64,000 nt of DNA from Rickettsia australis str. Phillips (lineage in GTDB: Bacteria; Pseudomonadota; Alphaproteobacteria; Rickettsiales; Rickettsiaceae): positions 1 through 64,000 of the forward strand of contig NZ_AKVZ01000011.1 of assembly GCF_000273745.1 (NCBI RefSeq), written 5' to 3'. Within the stretch, counting starts at the first letter, position 1, and each line of letters starts with the position of its first letter. Below, one piece after another: positions 38,928 through 48,812 of this stretch. The notes beneath the pieces are model-generated. The model did no database searches and was not told the DNA's origin. It worked only from the letters and a program-made list of their open reading frames with translations. The translations under genes were made by a program, and so were the position numbers.

Positions 38928-39623
38928 ATGAAACAATATAATGATTTATTTAAAATTATTCACCGCGAAGGATATATATTTATTGCTAGCTTTGCATTAG
39001 TAAGTTTTTTATTAGCATCATTTAATGAAAAACTTGGCTGTATTGGATTTATCGCTACTGCTTGGTGTATTTATTTTTTCCGTAATCCTGATCGTTTTGT
39101 GCCTATAAGTGATGATCTGGTAATAAGTCCTGCAGACGGAATAATTCAAGAAATTAAGGAAGCACTGCCACCCCCAGAATTAGGTCTTGGTGATATGGAA
39201 ATGATTAGAGTTAGTATTTTTCTAAATATTTTTAATGTCCATGTTAATAGGATCCCGGCAAACGGAAAAATTTTAGCACTTCATTATAATCCCGGAAAGT
39301 TTTTTAATGCTTCACTTGATAAAGCTAGTATTTATAATGAGCGTCAATCAGTATTAATGGAAACTGATAAAGGGCAGAAAATCGTTTTTGTTCAAATAGC
39401 AGGACTTATAGCAAGGCGTATAGTTTGTGATTTAGAAGAGGGGAATGAAGTTAAAACGGGTGAGCGATACGGTATAATTCGTTTTGGTAGCAGAGTAGAT
39501 GTGTATCTACCGTTGAAAACAGCTTTATTAGTGAGTAAAGGGCAGACTGCTATAGGTGGTGAAACTATCATTGCTGATTTTGGATGTAAAAAGACAGCAG
39601 AATTTAAGTTTGAGAGAAGATAG
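38928..39623 (+). CDS. psd: Phosphatidylserine decarboxylase
   Basis: Psd turns phosphatidylserine into phosphatidylethanolamine, the main membrane lipid. The 231-residue proenzyme has two N-terminal membrane helices (about 17-50), FRNPDR, the ISPADG motif, His105 in FNVHVNR and the self-cleavage site FGSR (Ser188 becomes the pyruvoyl group). It is of the short type. pssA follows and makes its substrate, so both steps are coded together. Confidence 0.95.
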   Translation: MKQYNDLFKIIHREGYIFIASFALVSFLLASFNEKLGCIGFIATAWCIYFFRNPDRFVPISDDLVISPADGIIQEIKEALPPPELGLGDMEMIRVSIFLNIFNVHVNRIPANGKILALHYNPGKFFNASLDKASIYNERQSVLMETDKGQKIVFVQIAGLIARRIVCDLEEGNEVKTGERYGIIRFGSRVDVYLPLKTALLVSKGQTAIGGETIIADFGCKKTAEFKFERR

Positions 39624-39626
39624 TTA

Positions 39627-39775
39627 AATATCATACCGTGGGCTTGACCAGCGTCGTTGTGTGGATCGATGCCACCACCTTGTCATATCCCCCCGGCGAC
39701 TTAATCGTGGGATCCAGTAAAATACTAGTATTTTTTATTGTTTTTATGGATACCGTAGTCAAGCAATGTTATGAC
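39627..39775. repeat. Diverged palindromic repeats between psd and pssA
   Basis: Fragments ATCATACCGTGGGCTTGACC, CGACTTAATCGTGGGATCCA, the hairpin AAATACTAGTATTTTTTATT and TACCGTAGTCAAGCAATGTT with ATGACA. It resembles the composite in 12331-12543. Confidence 0.55.
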
Positions 39776-39792
39776 ACTTGGGAGTATAAAAA

Positions 39793-40560
39793 TTGTTAAA
39801 AATTCGTAAATCTATAATAACTAAACCTGTACCTCTAATAAAATTAATTCCCAACTTTATTACGTTGCTTGGTTTAGTAACCGGTATGAGTTCTTTAAAA
39901 TTTGCTTTGGATAGCAGGTGGGAACTTGCGGTATATTGCATTATAGTAGCGGCAATTGTTGATGGTATCGACGGTAGAATAGCAAGGATGCTAAATGCAG
40001 CTAGCCCATTTGGTGCAGAGCTTGATTCATTATGCGATTTTGCTAATTTTGGTATAGCTCCTGCTTATTTAATATATTTATGGTCTTTTCAGCAATATGA
40101 ATATAAGGTATTTTCATCAGCAGTAATGCTATTATTTATAGTGTGTATGGCATTACGTTTAGCGCGCTTTAACGTTGGTATTTATCAACCGAAACAAGAT
40201 AAAAAAACTGAATATTTTTTTACCGGTGTACCTGCCCCATGCGGTGCTTTACTTGCTTTAACTCCTGTAATGATAGATTTTGAAATCGGTACGTTATTAA
40301 ATATTAATACCCGTACTCATACTATAACAATTAATATATATTTGGTTATTATAGCTTTTCTACTTGCTAGTAGGCTTCCTACAATCTCAACAAAAAATTT
40401 GAGTATTAAACCTGAATATTTATCGCTTGCAATGATTTTAATTGCTATTGTGATTATAAATCTTATCATATATCCATGGTATTCACTGCCGTTAATTGCA
40501 GTTATATATATTCTTTCTATACCAATTTGTTATTTTTTTAAACATAGAGGGTATTGGTAA
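39793..40560 (+). CDS. pssA: CDP-diacylglycerol--serine O-phosphatidyltransferase
   Basis: PssA joins CDP-diacylglycerol and serine into phosphatidylserine in the inner membrane. The 255-residue protein with about eight helices carries the family motif: Asp60-Gly61, Ala64-Arg65, Gly74, Asp78 and Asp82 (DGRIARMLNAASPFGAELDS). Translation is taken from TTG 39793 with GGAG at 39781-39784; no better start is near. It acts just before Psd, coded upstream. Both genes are intact. Confidence 0.95.
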   Translation: MLKIRKSIITKPVPLIKLIPNFITLLGLVTGMSSLKFALDSRWELAVYCIIVAAIVDGIDGRIARMLNAASPFGAELDSLCDFANFGIAPAYLIYLWSFQQYEYKVFSSAVMLLFIVCMALRLARFNVGIYQPKQDKKTEYFFTGVPAPCGALLALTPVMIDFEIGTLLNINTRTHTITINIYLVIIAFLLASRLPTISTKNLSIKPEYLSLAMILIAIVIINLIIYPWYSLPLIAVIYILSIPICYFFKHRGYW

Positions 40561-40568
40561 AGTTAATT

Positions 40569-41620
40569 ATGCCGAGTATATTACAACAAGCTATCGACAA
40601 ATACAAACATCATCCATTTACTAAATATGTAATTATTATAGCCTTAATAATATTTATTTATTTGGGATATAGAATGTATGTTTGAGCAAATACACAATCC
40701 ACGGATAATGCTTACATAGATGCAGATATTTCAAATGTTAGTGCTGAAGTTAGCGGTGTTTTAACAAAGTTATTTGTTACCGATAATACTAAAGTTAATA
40801 AAGGTGATCTGATAGGTGAAATTGACGATAGAGATTATAAGGCAAAGCTTGCAGCACTTGAAGCATCTATTGAAGCTTGCATAAAAAATATAGAAATTAT
40901 ATAGCAAAAAACCTCAATAGGGCAGATTAGCCTAGAACAGGCGGCTGAAAAATTAAAGCTTACTAAAATAAGCTTTGATATTGTTTCAACAGATTTTACT
41001 AGAGTGCAGGAATTAAATAAGGCAAAATTTGCTAGTTCTAAAACATTAGGTGATGCTAAAAACGCATATCAAAAAGCCAAAACGTATTATAAACAAGCAC
41101 AGTTAGTTAGATATATCTAAGCAAAATTTACAACTTCTTGAGCTTGAAAAAGCAAGCAGAACAGGCAAAACTTAAAGAGCTAACGGAAAACAAAAAAGTA
41201 ACGTTAAGGAGCTTAAAAAATACTAAACTTATTGCTATGGTACCCGGTATATTCGGTAATAGTAGTTTAGAAGTCAGAAATTACATAGTACCGGGTAGGG
41301 TGTTGTTTTCTATAGTTCAAGATAATACTATGTATATTCAGGCTAATTTTAAAGAAACGCAAATTAAGAAATTTAAGTCTGGTATGAAAGTCAAAATTGA
41401 ATTTGATGCTTTGCCTAAAAAAATAATTGACGGGAAGATTCGTAATATTGCTCCTGCTACCGGCTCTAAATTTAGTTTAATCCCACCCGATAATGCTACA
41501 GGTAATTTTACTAAAATCGTACAACGTGTACCTGTTTTAATAGATTTTGAATCCCCAAATGCTAATCTAGTCCCTGGCATGTCAGCAATAGTATCAATCA
41601 GAACCGATCAAAAGACATAA
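40569..41620 (+). pseudogene. EmrA/HlyD-family membrane fusion protein, degraded
   Basis: EmrA-type adaptors connect inner-membrane pumps with TolC. From ATG 40569 the frame reads MPSILQQAIDKYKHHPFTKY and a membrane helix, a TGA at 40684, then STDNAYIDADISNVSAEVSG, 'LFVTDNTKVNKGDLIGEIDD' (lipoyl-like hairpin), a TAG, a coiled-coil part, TAA near 41118, and a shift into the last part (41138-41620: KNTKLIAMVPGIFGNSSLEV, NTMYIQANFKETQIKKFKSG, VPGMSAIVSIRTDQKT). Normal length would be about 350 residues. Three stops and a shift make it dead. No partner pump gene is left beside it. Confidence 0.85.
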
Positions 41621-41732
41621 TGTTCGTCAAAAAATAGCAATAATTATTCTCTTAAAAGTACATATTCTAGTATTATTTACTTATTACTTAAAAAGCTATA
41701 TAATATCAGTAATACCAAAAGTAATAATTAAT

Positions 41733-42578
41733 GTGCAAAGATATTTAGATCCCACTAATGATAGTTTATTTAAAAAAATCTTTCGTGATTTAGAAAGGTT
41801 AAAGGAATTTATCAATGCAGTTCTTGAATTACCTGAGGGGTTTAGGATTAAAGAAATAGACTTTATACCTGTAGAGCAAGTACCTATTATTGATAAAGGG
41901 AAAAAAAGCATATTTGATTTAAAGGTTAAAGATGAAGCAGGTAGCTGGTATATAATCGAAATGCAAAAAAGAAATGAAAGCGATTACTTAAAAAAGAGTG
42001 CAATATTATTTGGCTCATTCATACGTACAGCAACTTACTCAAGGAATACAGCATAAAGATTTACTACCGGTAATAGTTATTGCGCTTAGTAAGACTAAAA
42101 TTTTTGATGATGAAGTACCTTGTATAAGTCTGCATCAAATGCTTGAAACTAAAACAAATAAGCAATATTTATTTGATTTTTCTATGTATTTATAGAGCTT
42201 AAAAAGTTTGATAAAGATAAGTTTGATAATACTATAGATGAATGGCTACATTTATTTAAGTGTGCAGAAAACGAAACTAGTCCGCCTGCAAATATCAAGA
42301 GTAAGAAAGTATTAGATGTGTATAATGTAATAGAAATGCATAACCTACCCCCGCGAAAAGAGTATGACGCATACATAAGAGCAAAATTAATAGAAGATGC
42401 TGAGGAAATAGCTTTATCTAAAAATTTTGAAAAAGGTAAAGCCGAAGGGAAAGCAGAGCGGATACAAATGATGCTAGAACAAGGTAAAACTGTTCAGCAA
42501 ATAATAGAGTGCACAGGATTATCTAAAGCAGAAATAGAAGAGCTAGAAGCAAAAATAGAAAATTCTAAAGCTAGTTGA
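41733..42578 (+). pseudogene. Rpn/PD-(D/E)XK-type nuclease (putative transposase-like), frameshifted
   Basis: The first part (41733-42056, GTG start) reads 'YLDPTNDSLFKKIFRDLERL', EFINAVLELPEGFRIKEIDF and the catalytic strand FDLKVKDEAGSWYIIEMQKR (D.K..D...Y.IE.Q). Frames then shift near 42000 (LLPVIVIALSKTKIFDDEVP) and 42190 into the end (42318-42578), with the typical KGKAEGKAERIQMMLEQGKT and the IIECTGLSKAEIEELE end. This family (often marked as PDDEXK_2 transposase, Rpn) is common and often broken in rickettsiae. Its products promote recombination in E. coli. Confidence 0.85.
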
Positions 42579-42582
42579 TTAA

Positions 42583-42786
42583 TTATTTACCGCTTAACTC
42601 TGTTAACTCTTTTTTTAGTTTTATTACTAAAGTTTGTAATTTTTCAAATTCTTCGCGAGTGACGTAATTACCTTTAATTATTTTATCCTCAATTATGCCA
42701 CAGCTTTTATCCGATATACTATTTAAGGCTTTTTGTGCTACGCTGCTCGCTCCAACGGCTACTTTTAAAATATTATTTGTTTTCAT
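42583..42786 (-). CDS. UbiK-family accessory factor (BMFP)
   Basis: A 67-residue protein with the N-terminal amphipathic part MKTNNILKVAVGASSVAQKA and the C-terminal coiled coil VTREEFEKLQTLVIKLKKEL, which is the signature of the UbiK/YqiC family (assembly helper of the ubiquinone-making complex). It shares the ATGA overlap with the bolA gene upstream, so both are translated together. Length is a little short (family 75-100). Confidence 0.75.
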   Translation of the reverse strand: MKTNNILKVAVGASSVAQKALNSISDKSCGIIEDKIIKGNYVTREEFEKLQTLVIKLKKELTELSGK

Positions 42787-43025
42787 ATCACCTCTATAGA
42801 TAAAGCATGTAAGCCGCTATTAAATTCATCGGCAAGTAAGTTATTAATAGTGCGGTGACTTACAATTAAGCTTTTTCCCTGTAATGTTTCTGCAGCAATT
42901 CTTATTTTTATATGGCTGTGAATTCCGTCATAATGACTAGCATGTTTATAGCTTTCATCTATTATTTCTTGAAAATGTGGTTTTAACACACTTAATTTTT
43001 CTTGTATCCTTTCTATGCGGCTCAT
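42783..43025 (-). CDS. bolA: BolA-family protein
   Basis: BolA proteins work with monothiol glutaredoxins in iron-sulfur cluster handling. The 80-residue protein is MSRIERIQEKLSVLKPHFQE, then ESYKHASHYDGIHSHIKIRI with the family's H-x-G-S-H-like stretch and the conserved end 'HRTINNLLADEFNSGLHALS'. The overlap with the ubiK-like gene suggests co-translation. It starts 54 bases from the oppositely directed EAL gene. Confidence 0.9.
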   Translation of the reverse strand: MSRIERIQEKLSVLKPHFQEIIDESYKHASHYDGIHSHIKIRIAAETLQGKSLIVSHRTINNLLADEFNSGLHALSIEVI

Positions 43026-43079
43026 ATTTTTATTTCATTTACAGTAAAAATGTCCTAATATCCTTAAGTATATAATTTT

Positions 43080-44297
43080 ATGATAAAAATGGCAATGTCA
43101 GAATTAATAACGGATTATAAAGATTTACAAGATGAGATAGATAAATTGGAAAAAGGCGTATGTTTTGCTTGTAGATTAGTGAATTATGATGAAATAGAAT
43201 TTATAGAGCAGGATAAGCATTTTATAATTGAAGATTTAGATCAAATCATTGAGGATGTAAGCAAAGAACTTAATATTTTTTCAAAGTTTAAGAAAATAAA
43301 GAAAGATAGAATATTATTTATCCTAAATACTACTGATTCTGACTTAATTAAAAATTTTGCTAGAAAATTATATTTATTTTCGCAGCTTTATATTAATGAA
43401 CAGAAGCCGGCAATTTATATGAATTGTTATATTGCTAGTATTAAATTTCCAAAAGTAAGTAATAATGCTCAAGAAATTGAAAAAATATTAAATATGTTAC
43501 TTTCACAAAATAATAATTATTATTACCGTGAATATAGCAGTACAGAACATGATTTGGAAAATATAAGAAAATCTAATCTTCAGCTTAACTTATTACGACA
43601 AGCCTTAGCAAAAAATACTATGCGATTTGCTTATCAGCCTATAATAGGTCGCAATACCATGAAAGTGCATTATTATGAATGTCTGCTTCGTATACCTGAC
43701 GAGAACGGCGTTTATATTTCCGTAGGTCCTATAATACCTATTGCTGAAAATAAAGGATTAATTTTTATAATTGATCAAATTGTTTTGGAAATGACTATTA
43801 ACGAACTTGCAAGCAACCCAAACTTAATGTTAGCCGTTAATATTTCAAATATAGGAACAGGCGATGAAGCTTTATGGGAAATAGCAGAAAACTTATTAAA
43901 AGCTCATAATGTTCGGGATCGTTTAATTATTGAAATTACAGAAACTTCTTTCAATGAGAATTATGATAAAATAACTTTATTTATTAATAAACTACGTAAG
44001 TACAGATGTAAATTTGCATTAGACGATTTTGGCTCGGGTTTTACTTCTTTTAAACAACTTCAAAGCTTACCAATTGATATTATCAAAATTGACGGTAAAT
44101 ATGTGCGTAGTATTACAAGTGATGTACAAAGTAGGTATTTTGTAGAAAGATTAATTAAAATTTCAGAAGATTTAGGTATTGAAACAGTAGCTGAATTCGT
44201 AGAAAACGGAGAAATAGCCAAATTTTTAATTGATCTAAAAGTCGGTGGGCTACAAGGGAACTTCTATTCCGAAGCAAAATTTGATAGGGTGGAGTAG
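43080..44297 (+). CDS. EAL-domain cyclic di-GMP phosphodiesterase
   Basis: A 405-residue cytoplasmic protein. The first 170 residues are not recognised; they have no GGDEF loop but are similar in size to a degenerate one. The EAL domain (about 175-400) keeps the metal and catalytic residues: Glu200 in YECLLRI (ECL instead of EAL), Asn in AVNIS, Glu in IIEITE, Asp315-Asp316 in LDDFGSGFTS, Lys in IKIDG and Glu in TVAEFVEN. The usual end QGxxxS is GLQGNFYS. So hydrolysis of cyclic di-GMP is likely. It would balance PleD at 35550. The ATG 43080 could be replaced by ATG 43089. Confidence 0.9.
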   Translation: MIKMAMSELITDYKDLQDEIDKLEKGVCFACRLVNYDEIEFIEQDKHFIIEDLDQIIEDVSKELNIFSKFKKIKKDRILFILNTTDSDLIKNFARKLYLFSQLYINEQKPAIYMNCYIASIKFPKVSNNAQEIEKILNMLLSQNNNYYYREYSSTEHDLENIRKSNLQLNLLRQALAKNTMRFAYQPIIGRNTMKVHYYECLLRIPDENGVYISVGPIIPIAENKGLIFIIDQIVLEMTINELASNPNLMLAVNISNIGTGDEALWEIAENLLKAHNVRDRLIIEITETSFNENYDKITLFINKLRKYRCKFALDDFGSGFTSFKQLQSLPIDIIKIDGKYVRSITSDVQSRYFVERLIKISEDLGIETVAEFVENGEIAKFLIDLKVGGLQGNFYSEAKFDRVE

Positions 44298-44310
44298 TGT
44301 AAATCTGTCT

Positions 44311-44346
44311 CGTATGTCATTCCCGCCTACGCGGGAATGACATACG
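44311..44346. repeat. Perfect 16-base hairpin CGTATGTCATTCCCGC, loop CTAC
   Basis: Arms at 44311-44326 and 44331-44346 are exact reverse complements with a four-base loop. The ends CGTATG go beyond the usual ATGTCATTCCCGC repeat and make the longest perfect arms of this type in the window. It follows the EAL gene stop by 13 bases and may end that transcript, although no T run follows. Confidence 0.85.
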
Positions 44347-44357
44347 AAGTATAATAC

Positions 44358-44386
44358 TTGACAATCTACATAAAAACCTCTATGCA
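44358..44386 (+). promoter_or_regulatory. Probable murC promoter
   Basis: TTGACA at 44358-44363 and TATGCA at 44381-44386 are separated by 17 bases, about 30 bases upstream of murC. It would drive the mur-fts block. Confidence 0.45.
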
Positions 44387-44414
44387 GAACTCAACTTTAA
44401 ATAATTAAACTTAG

Positions 44415-45851
44415 ATGCTGTTACTTGAATTAAAAAAAACTAACCAAACTTTAGAAACTATACATTTTTTAGGTATCGGCGGTGTTGGAATGAGTGGTAT
44501 TGCTGAGATATTACATAATCTAGGTTATAAAGTACAAGGTTCCGATTTAGTAGAAAATTATAATACTAAAAGACTTGAGTCATACGGCATTAAAATATTT
44601 TTAGGACATGCTAAGCAGCACATTACCAATGTTTCGTATGTTGTTATTTCATCGGCAATTAATTCAAATAATCCTGAAATAACAGAGGCATTAGAGCGTA
44701 AAATTCCGATTATTAGGCGTGCGGAAATGCTCGCTGAACTTATGAGATTAAAATGTTCTGTAGCAGTGTCGGGATCGCACGGTAAAACCACTACTACTTC
44801 TTTAATTGCTTGTTTATTTGAGGCTGCCGGTTTATGTCCTACAGTTATTAACGGCGGGATTATAAATAATAAATCGACTAATGCATATCTTGGTTCAAGT
44901 AATTATTTAATTGCGGAGGCCGATGAATCGGATGCAACGTTTATTCATATTCCATCAACTATTGCGATAATAACTAACATTGATCCTGAACATTTAGATT
45001 ATTATAAAGATTTTGAAACATTAATTGGTGCATTTAAAAGCTTTATTACTAATTTGCCGTTTTACGGTTTTGCCGTTTGTTGTATCGATCATAAAATAGT
45101 TCGTAAGTTAGTAGATGATATTACTGAAAGGAAGATTGTTACTTATGGAATCGATTCAGAAGATGCTCATATTATAGCGTTTAATATTAACACTGATATT
45201 GCTTCCTCTACTTTTGACGTAAAAATTAGTCTACCAAATGTACTAGGTACAACGATTATTGAAAAAATTACTATTCCCACGCCTGGAAGACATAATATTT
45301 TAAATAGTCTTGCTGCAATTGCCGTTGGGATAGAATTAGATTTTGGTATTAAAGCTATTAAAAACGGTTTTAATAATTTTAAAGGAGTGAAGAGGAGATT
45401 TACTAAAGTAGCTGAATATAATAAGGCGGTGGTTATCGATGATTACGCTCATCATCCTGAGGAAATCAAAGCGACGCTTGCTACGGCTCGAAATATAGCC
45501 GATAAGCAAAACGGTAAAGTTATTGCTATTTTTCAGCCTCATAGATATTCAAGGATGCAGCATTTATTTGATGATTTTATGCGTTGTTTTAATGATGCGG
45601 ATATGGTTTATATTACCGATATATATGCTGCAGGAGAAGAGCACATAGAAGGGATTACAGGTCAAAATTTAGTTAATGAGATTACTAAAAATAAGCATCA
45701 TGACCAAGCAAATTTTTTAGCTGAATTAGAGGATGTAGTTGGAGTTATTATAGATAATGCGGCTTCCGGTGATATGATCATTATGATGGGAGCAGGTAAT
45801 ATTTCAAGTTTTGCTAATGAATTAGATGAGAGATTGTCATCCCGCACTTGA
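44415..45851 (+). CDS. murC: UDP-N-acetylmuramate--L-alanine ligase
   Basis: MurC adds the first amino acid of the peptidoglycan stem. The 478-residue protein has the Rossmann motif [10 protein letters not shown] (19-28), the ATP loop [11 protein letters not shown] (120-130), EADESDATF and [10 protein letters not shown] in the C-terminal domain. The final residues LSSRT come from a TGTCATCCCGC-type repeat over the stop region, after the usual family end. First gene of the murC-murB-ddl-ftsQ-ftsA block. Confidence 0.96.
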   Translation: MLLLELKKTNQTLETIHFLGIGGVGMSGIAEILHNLGYKVQGSDLVENYNTKRLESYGIKIFLGHAKQHITNVSYVVISSAINSNNPEITEALERKIPIIRRAEMLAELMRLKCSVAVSGSHGKTTTTSLIACLFEAAGLCPTVINGGIINNKSTNAYLGSSNYLIAEADESDATFIHIPSTIAIITNIDPEHLDYYKDFETLIGAFKSFITNLPFYGFAVCCIDHKIVRKLVDDITERKIVTYGIDSEDAHIIAFNINTDIASSTFDVKISLPNVLGTTIIEKITIPTPGRHNILNSLAAIAVGIELDFGIKAIKNGFNNFKGVKRRFTKVAEYNKAVVIDDYAHHPEEIKATLATARNIADKQNGKVIAIFQPHRYSRMQHLFDDFMRCFNDADMVYITDIYAAGEEHIEGITGQNLVNEITKNKHHDQANFLAELEDVVGVIIDNAASGDMIIMMGAGNISSFANELDERLSSRT

Positions 45852-45897
45852 TATCCATGCAACAACGTAATACAAGAAAACAGATGAAAGTAAAAAT

Positions 45898-46785
45898 ATG
45901 TTAATTTTACCGACAGTAAAGGGCGAGTATAAAAAAGATTATAATTTAAAACATCTGACATGGTTTAAAGTAGGCGGTGATGCCGAAATTTTCTTTAAAC
46001 CTTTAGATAGCGAAGATTTAGCAAATTTCTTAATACAAAATAAACAAAAATTACCTATAACTACTTTCGGTGCAGGCTCAAATATTATTATAAGAGACGG
46101 CGGCATAGAAGGGGTTGTTATAAAACTTGGTCAGAATTTTAGCAATATTGAGTTTATAGATAATCATTTAATAGTAGGTAGCAGCTGCCTTAATTATAAT
46201 TTAGCAAAATTCTGTCAAGCAAATGCTATTTCCGGTTTTGAGTTTTTAGTAGGTATTCCTGGTACTATCGGTGGCGGTGTTGCTATGAATGCTGGAGCTT
46301 ACGGCTCTGAATTTAAAGATATTATAGTTAAAATAGAAGCGATTGACTTTGCAGGAAATTTTCGAACATTTACTAATGAAGAAAGCGGTTTTAAATATCG
46401 CGGCAACAATTTACCAAAGGATTTAATTATTCTCAAAGCCGTTTTTAAAGTAAATAAAGGCGATAGTGAGAATATATTATTACGGATGAATGAAATCAAT
46501 AACGCAAGATCATCGACTCAGCCTATTAAAGAGCGTACGGGCGGTAGTACTTTTGCAAATCCTGAAGGGCTTAAATCTTGGGAACTTATTGACAAAGCAG
46601 GGCTTAGGGGCTATAGAATAGGCGGTGCTTCGATGTCAGAACTTCACTGTAATTTTATGATAAATAATGGTGATGCTACCGCTAAGGATTTAGAAGATTT
46701 AGCTGATTTTGTCCGGCAGAAAGTATTTGAAGATAGCGGCGTTGAATTAAAGTGGGAAATTAAGAGAATAGGGCAGTGTGGTTAA
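45898..46785 (+). CDS. murB: UDP-N-acetylenolpyruvoylglucosamine reductase
   Basis: MurB reduces the enolpyruvyl group with NADPH and FAD to form muramic acid. The 295-residue protein contains TWFKVGGDAEIFFKP, the FAD motif TTFGAGSNIIIRDGG, VGIPGTIGGGVAMNAGAYG, the catalytic Ser in RTGGSTFANP and the end 'YRIGGASMSELHCNFMI'. It is of the shorter type II form. A palindromic repeat lies between it and ddl. Confidence 0.96.
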   Translation: MLILPTVKGEYKKDYNLKHLTWFKVGGDAEIFFKPLDSEDLANFLIQNKQKLPITTFGAGSNIIIRDGGIEGVVIKLGQNFSNIEFIDNHLIVGSSCLNYNLAKFCQANAISGFEFLVGIPGTIGGGVAMNAGAYGSEFKDIIVKIEAIDFAGNFRTFTNEESGFKYRGNNLPKDLIILKAVFKVNKGDSENILLRMNEINNARSSTQPIKERTGGSTFANPEGLKSWELIDKAGLRGYRIGGASMSELHCNFMINNGDATAKDLEDLADFVRQKVFEDSGVELKWEIKRIGQCG

Positions 46786-46788
46786 AAA

Positions 46789-46898
46789 CCGTCATTGCGC
46801 GCAGTCGTAGACTGCGTGGCAATCCAGTACAAAATGCTATAAATTAGCATTTTGTACTGGATTGCTTCGTCAAAACTTACAGTTTTTCCTCGCAATAA
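46789..46898. repeat. Palindromic repeat between murB and ddl
   Basis: CGTCATTGCGCGCAGTCGTA and GCGTGGCAATCCAGTACAAA on the left and TTTGTACTGGATTGCTTCGT with CCTCGCAATAA on the right. The inner inverted pair CCAGTACAAAATGCTA / TAGCATTTTGTACTGG is perfect. It ends only five bases before the ddl start. Confidence 0.8.
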
Positions 46899-46903
46899 AT
46901 AAT

Positions 46904-47866
46904 ATGAAATATCAAACACATTGGATAGAACATTCTGTAGTCAAGATATTAAGTACTACCGGTAAAAAACATATAGCGTTAGTAGCTGGCGGTATGTCTG
47001 CTGAGCGTGAAGTATCGTTAGTATCAAGCGAAGGGGTTCATAAAGCCTTGATTGAATTAGGATATAAAGTGACCTTTATTGATATGGGAGCGGATATTGC
47101 GGTTAAATTACAAAAAATAAAACCTGATATTGTTTTTAACTGTTTACACGGTACATATGGTGAAGATGGTTGCTTGCCTGGATTACTTAATATAATGCGG
47201 ATTCCTTATACTCATAGCGGCGTGTTATCTTCAGCTTTAGCATTCGATAAAATACATTCTAGCAGTTGGTTTGTAACGAATAATATTAATACGGCAGAAA
47301 GTATTGTTGTAAGTAAAAGCGATAATATAAAAACTGATCCTATGAAACGACCATATGTAATCAAACCTCTTACGCAAGGATCAAGTATTGGTGTTGAAGT
47401 GATATTTGAAGAAGATGATTTTAACTTTGCCGATTATGATTTTCCTTACGGTGATCAGGTAGTAATAGAGAGATATATAAAAGGACGCGAATTGCAAGTA
47501 GCGGTATTAAACAGTAAAGCTTTAGGAGTTTTAGAGATTAAATTACTAAAAAATCGTTTCTATGATTATGCAACTAAATATACTGAAGGATTTGCTGAAC
47601 ATCTTTGTCCTGCTCCGCTACCTGCTAATTTATATGAAAAATTACTTATAGCATCAGAAAAAATTTATAAAACAATGAATTGTAAAGGTCCTGCTAGAGC
47701 AGAGTTTATTTTAGAAGAGCAGACAAACAAATTATATGCTTTGGAGATAAATACTCACCCAGGTATGACTCTTTTATCAATAGTGCCGGAAATTGCAGCT
47801 TATGCAGGGATAAATTTTACTAACTTAATTGAAGAAATTATAAAGACGGCAAGTTTTGAATCATGA
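46904..47866 (+). CDS. ddl: D-alanine--D-alanine ligase
   Basis: Ddl makes the D-Ala-D-Ala end of the stem peptide. From ATG 46904 the protein has 320 residues; an upstream TTG at 46862 would add 14 residues that come from the repeat. It shows [39 protein letters not shown], the ATP-grasp core '[19 protein letters not shown]' and [20 protein letters not shown] with the metal ligands. It overlaps ftsQ by four bases (ATGA). Confidence 0.95.
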   Translation: MKYQTHWIEHSVVKILSTTGKKHIALVAGGMSAEREVSLVSSEGVHKALIELGYKVTFIDMGADIAVKLQKIKPDIVFNCLHGTYGEDGCLPGLLNIMRIPYTHSGVLSSALAFDKIHSSSWFVTNNINTAESIVVSKSDNIKTDPMKRPYVIKPLTQGSSIGVEVIFEEDDFNFADYDFPYGDQVVIERYIKGRELQVAVLNSKALGVLEIKLLKNRFYDYATKYTEGFAEHLCPAPLPANLYEKLLIASEKIYKTMNCKGPARAEFILEEQTNKLYALEINTHPGMTLLSIVPEIAAYAGINFTNLIEEIIKTASFES

Positions 47867-48663
47867 GAAAAAAAACAAGCTCCAATAAAAAAAACAAAAA
47901 AAAACCTAATAATATCTCATTACGCCGAAAATTAGGACTAATTTACAAAAAAGCAATATTAGGGCTTAAGATTGCTTTAATTATCTTTGTATGTATATTT
48001 GTTTTTACAAAATATTTTGCCGGCATAAAAACCTACTTAATAACAAATATATATCAAACAACAACGAAACTTGGGTTTAAACTTGAGAATGTTATCATCG
48101 AAGGACAGCAAAATGTCGGTGAGTCTACAATATTAAAGGTTTTAAATACGAATAATGGCAGTCCTATTTTTGCTCTTAAATTAGATGAAATTAGAAATAA
48201 TTTAAAGAAAAATAAATGGATCAAGGAGGTATATGTCAGTAGAAGATTACCAAATACGGTATATATAAAATTATTTGAAAGAGAACCTATTGCTATTTGG
48301 CAAATTAATAATCAGCTTTTCTTAGTCGATGAAGAAGGTTACGAAATTAGTAAAAATATTCAACCTTTTCCTCATTTATTACATGTTGTAGGGGAAGGGG
48401 CAAATATCTATGCAGGTAAATTAGTACTAGAGCTACAGAAATATCCGGCATTAATGAATAAAGCTTTAGTTGCTATAAGGGTTGGAGATAGAAGGTGGGA
48501 TTTAAATCTTAAAGGTAATATAAGTATTAAGTTACCTGAAAAAGAGTTTGAAGCAGCATTAAAGTATGTCGATGCACTAAATAAAGCTAACAAGCTATTT
48601 AACCAAAATTATAAGGCTTTGGATTTAAGGGATAAGAACAAGTATTATATTGAAAAGTATTGA
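47863..48663 (+). CDS. ftsQ: Cell division protein FtsQ
   Basis: FtsQ connects early and late division proteins. The 266-residue protein has a Lys-rich cytoplasmic tail ([16 protein letters not shown]), one membrane helix (about 33-50, [20 protein letters not shown]), a POTRA domain ([20 protein letters not shown] to [10 protein letters not shown]) and the beta domain. It ends with [15 protein letters not shown], the usual FtsQ end. ATGA overlap with ddl. Confidence 0.93.
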   Translation: MRKKTSSNKKNKKKPNNISLRRKLGLIYKKAILGLKIALIIFVCIFVFTKYFAGIKTYLITNIYQTTTKLGFKLENVIIEGQQNVGESTILKVLNTNNGSPIFALKLDEIRNNLKKNKWIKEVYVSRRLPNTVYIKLFEREPIAIWQINNQLFLVDEEGYEISKNIQPFPHLLHVVGEGANIYAGKLVLELQKYPALMNKALVAIRVGDRRWDLNLKGNISIKLPEKEFEAALKYVDALNKANKLFNQNYKALDLRDKNKYYIEKY

Positions 48664-48666
48664 GAA

Positions 48667-48787
48667 TCGTCATTGCGAGGAGAATTACGTAGTAATTCGA
48701 CGAAGCAATTTAGTTAAAAATTCTGATTTACAGAATTTTTTAAATTTTTTTCTAGATTGCCATGTTGCTTCGCTCCTCGCAATGATG
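48667..48787. repeat. Palindromic repeat between ftsQ and ftsA
   Basis: CGTCATTGCGAGGAGAATTA on the left, GCTTCGCTCCTCGCAATGAT on the right, with inner inverted AAAATTCTGATTTACAGAAT. It begins three bases after the ftsQ stop. Confidence 0.75.
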
Positions 48788-48812
48788 TTTTTGGAATAAC
48801 AAACATAAAAAA

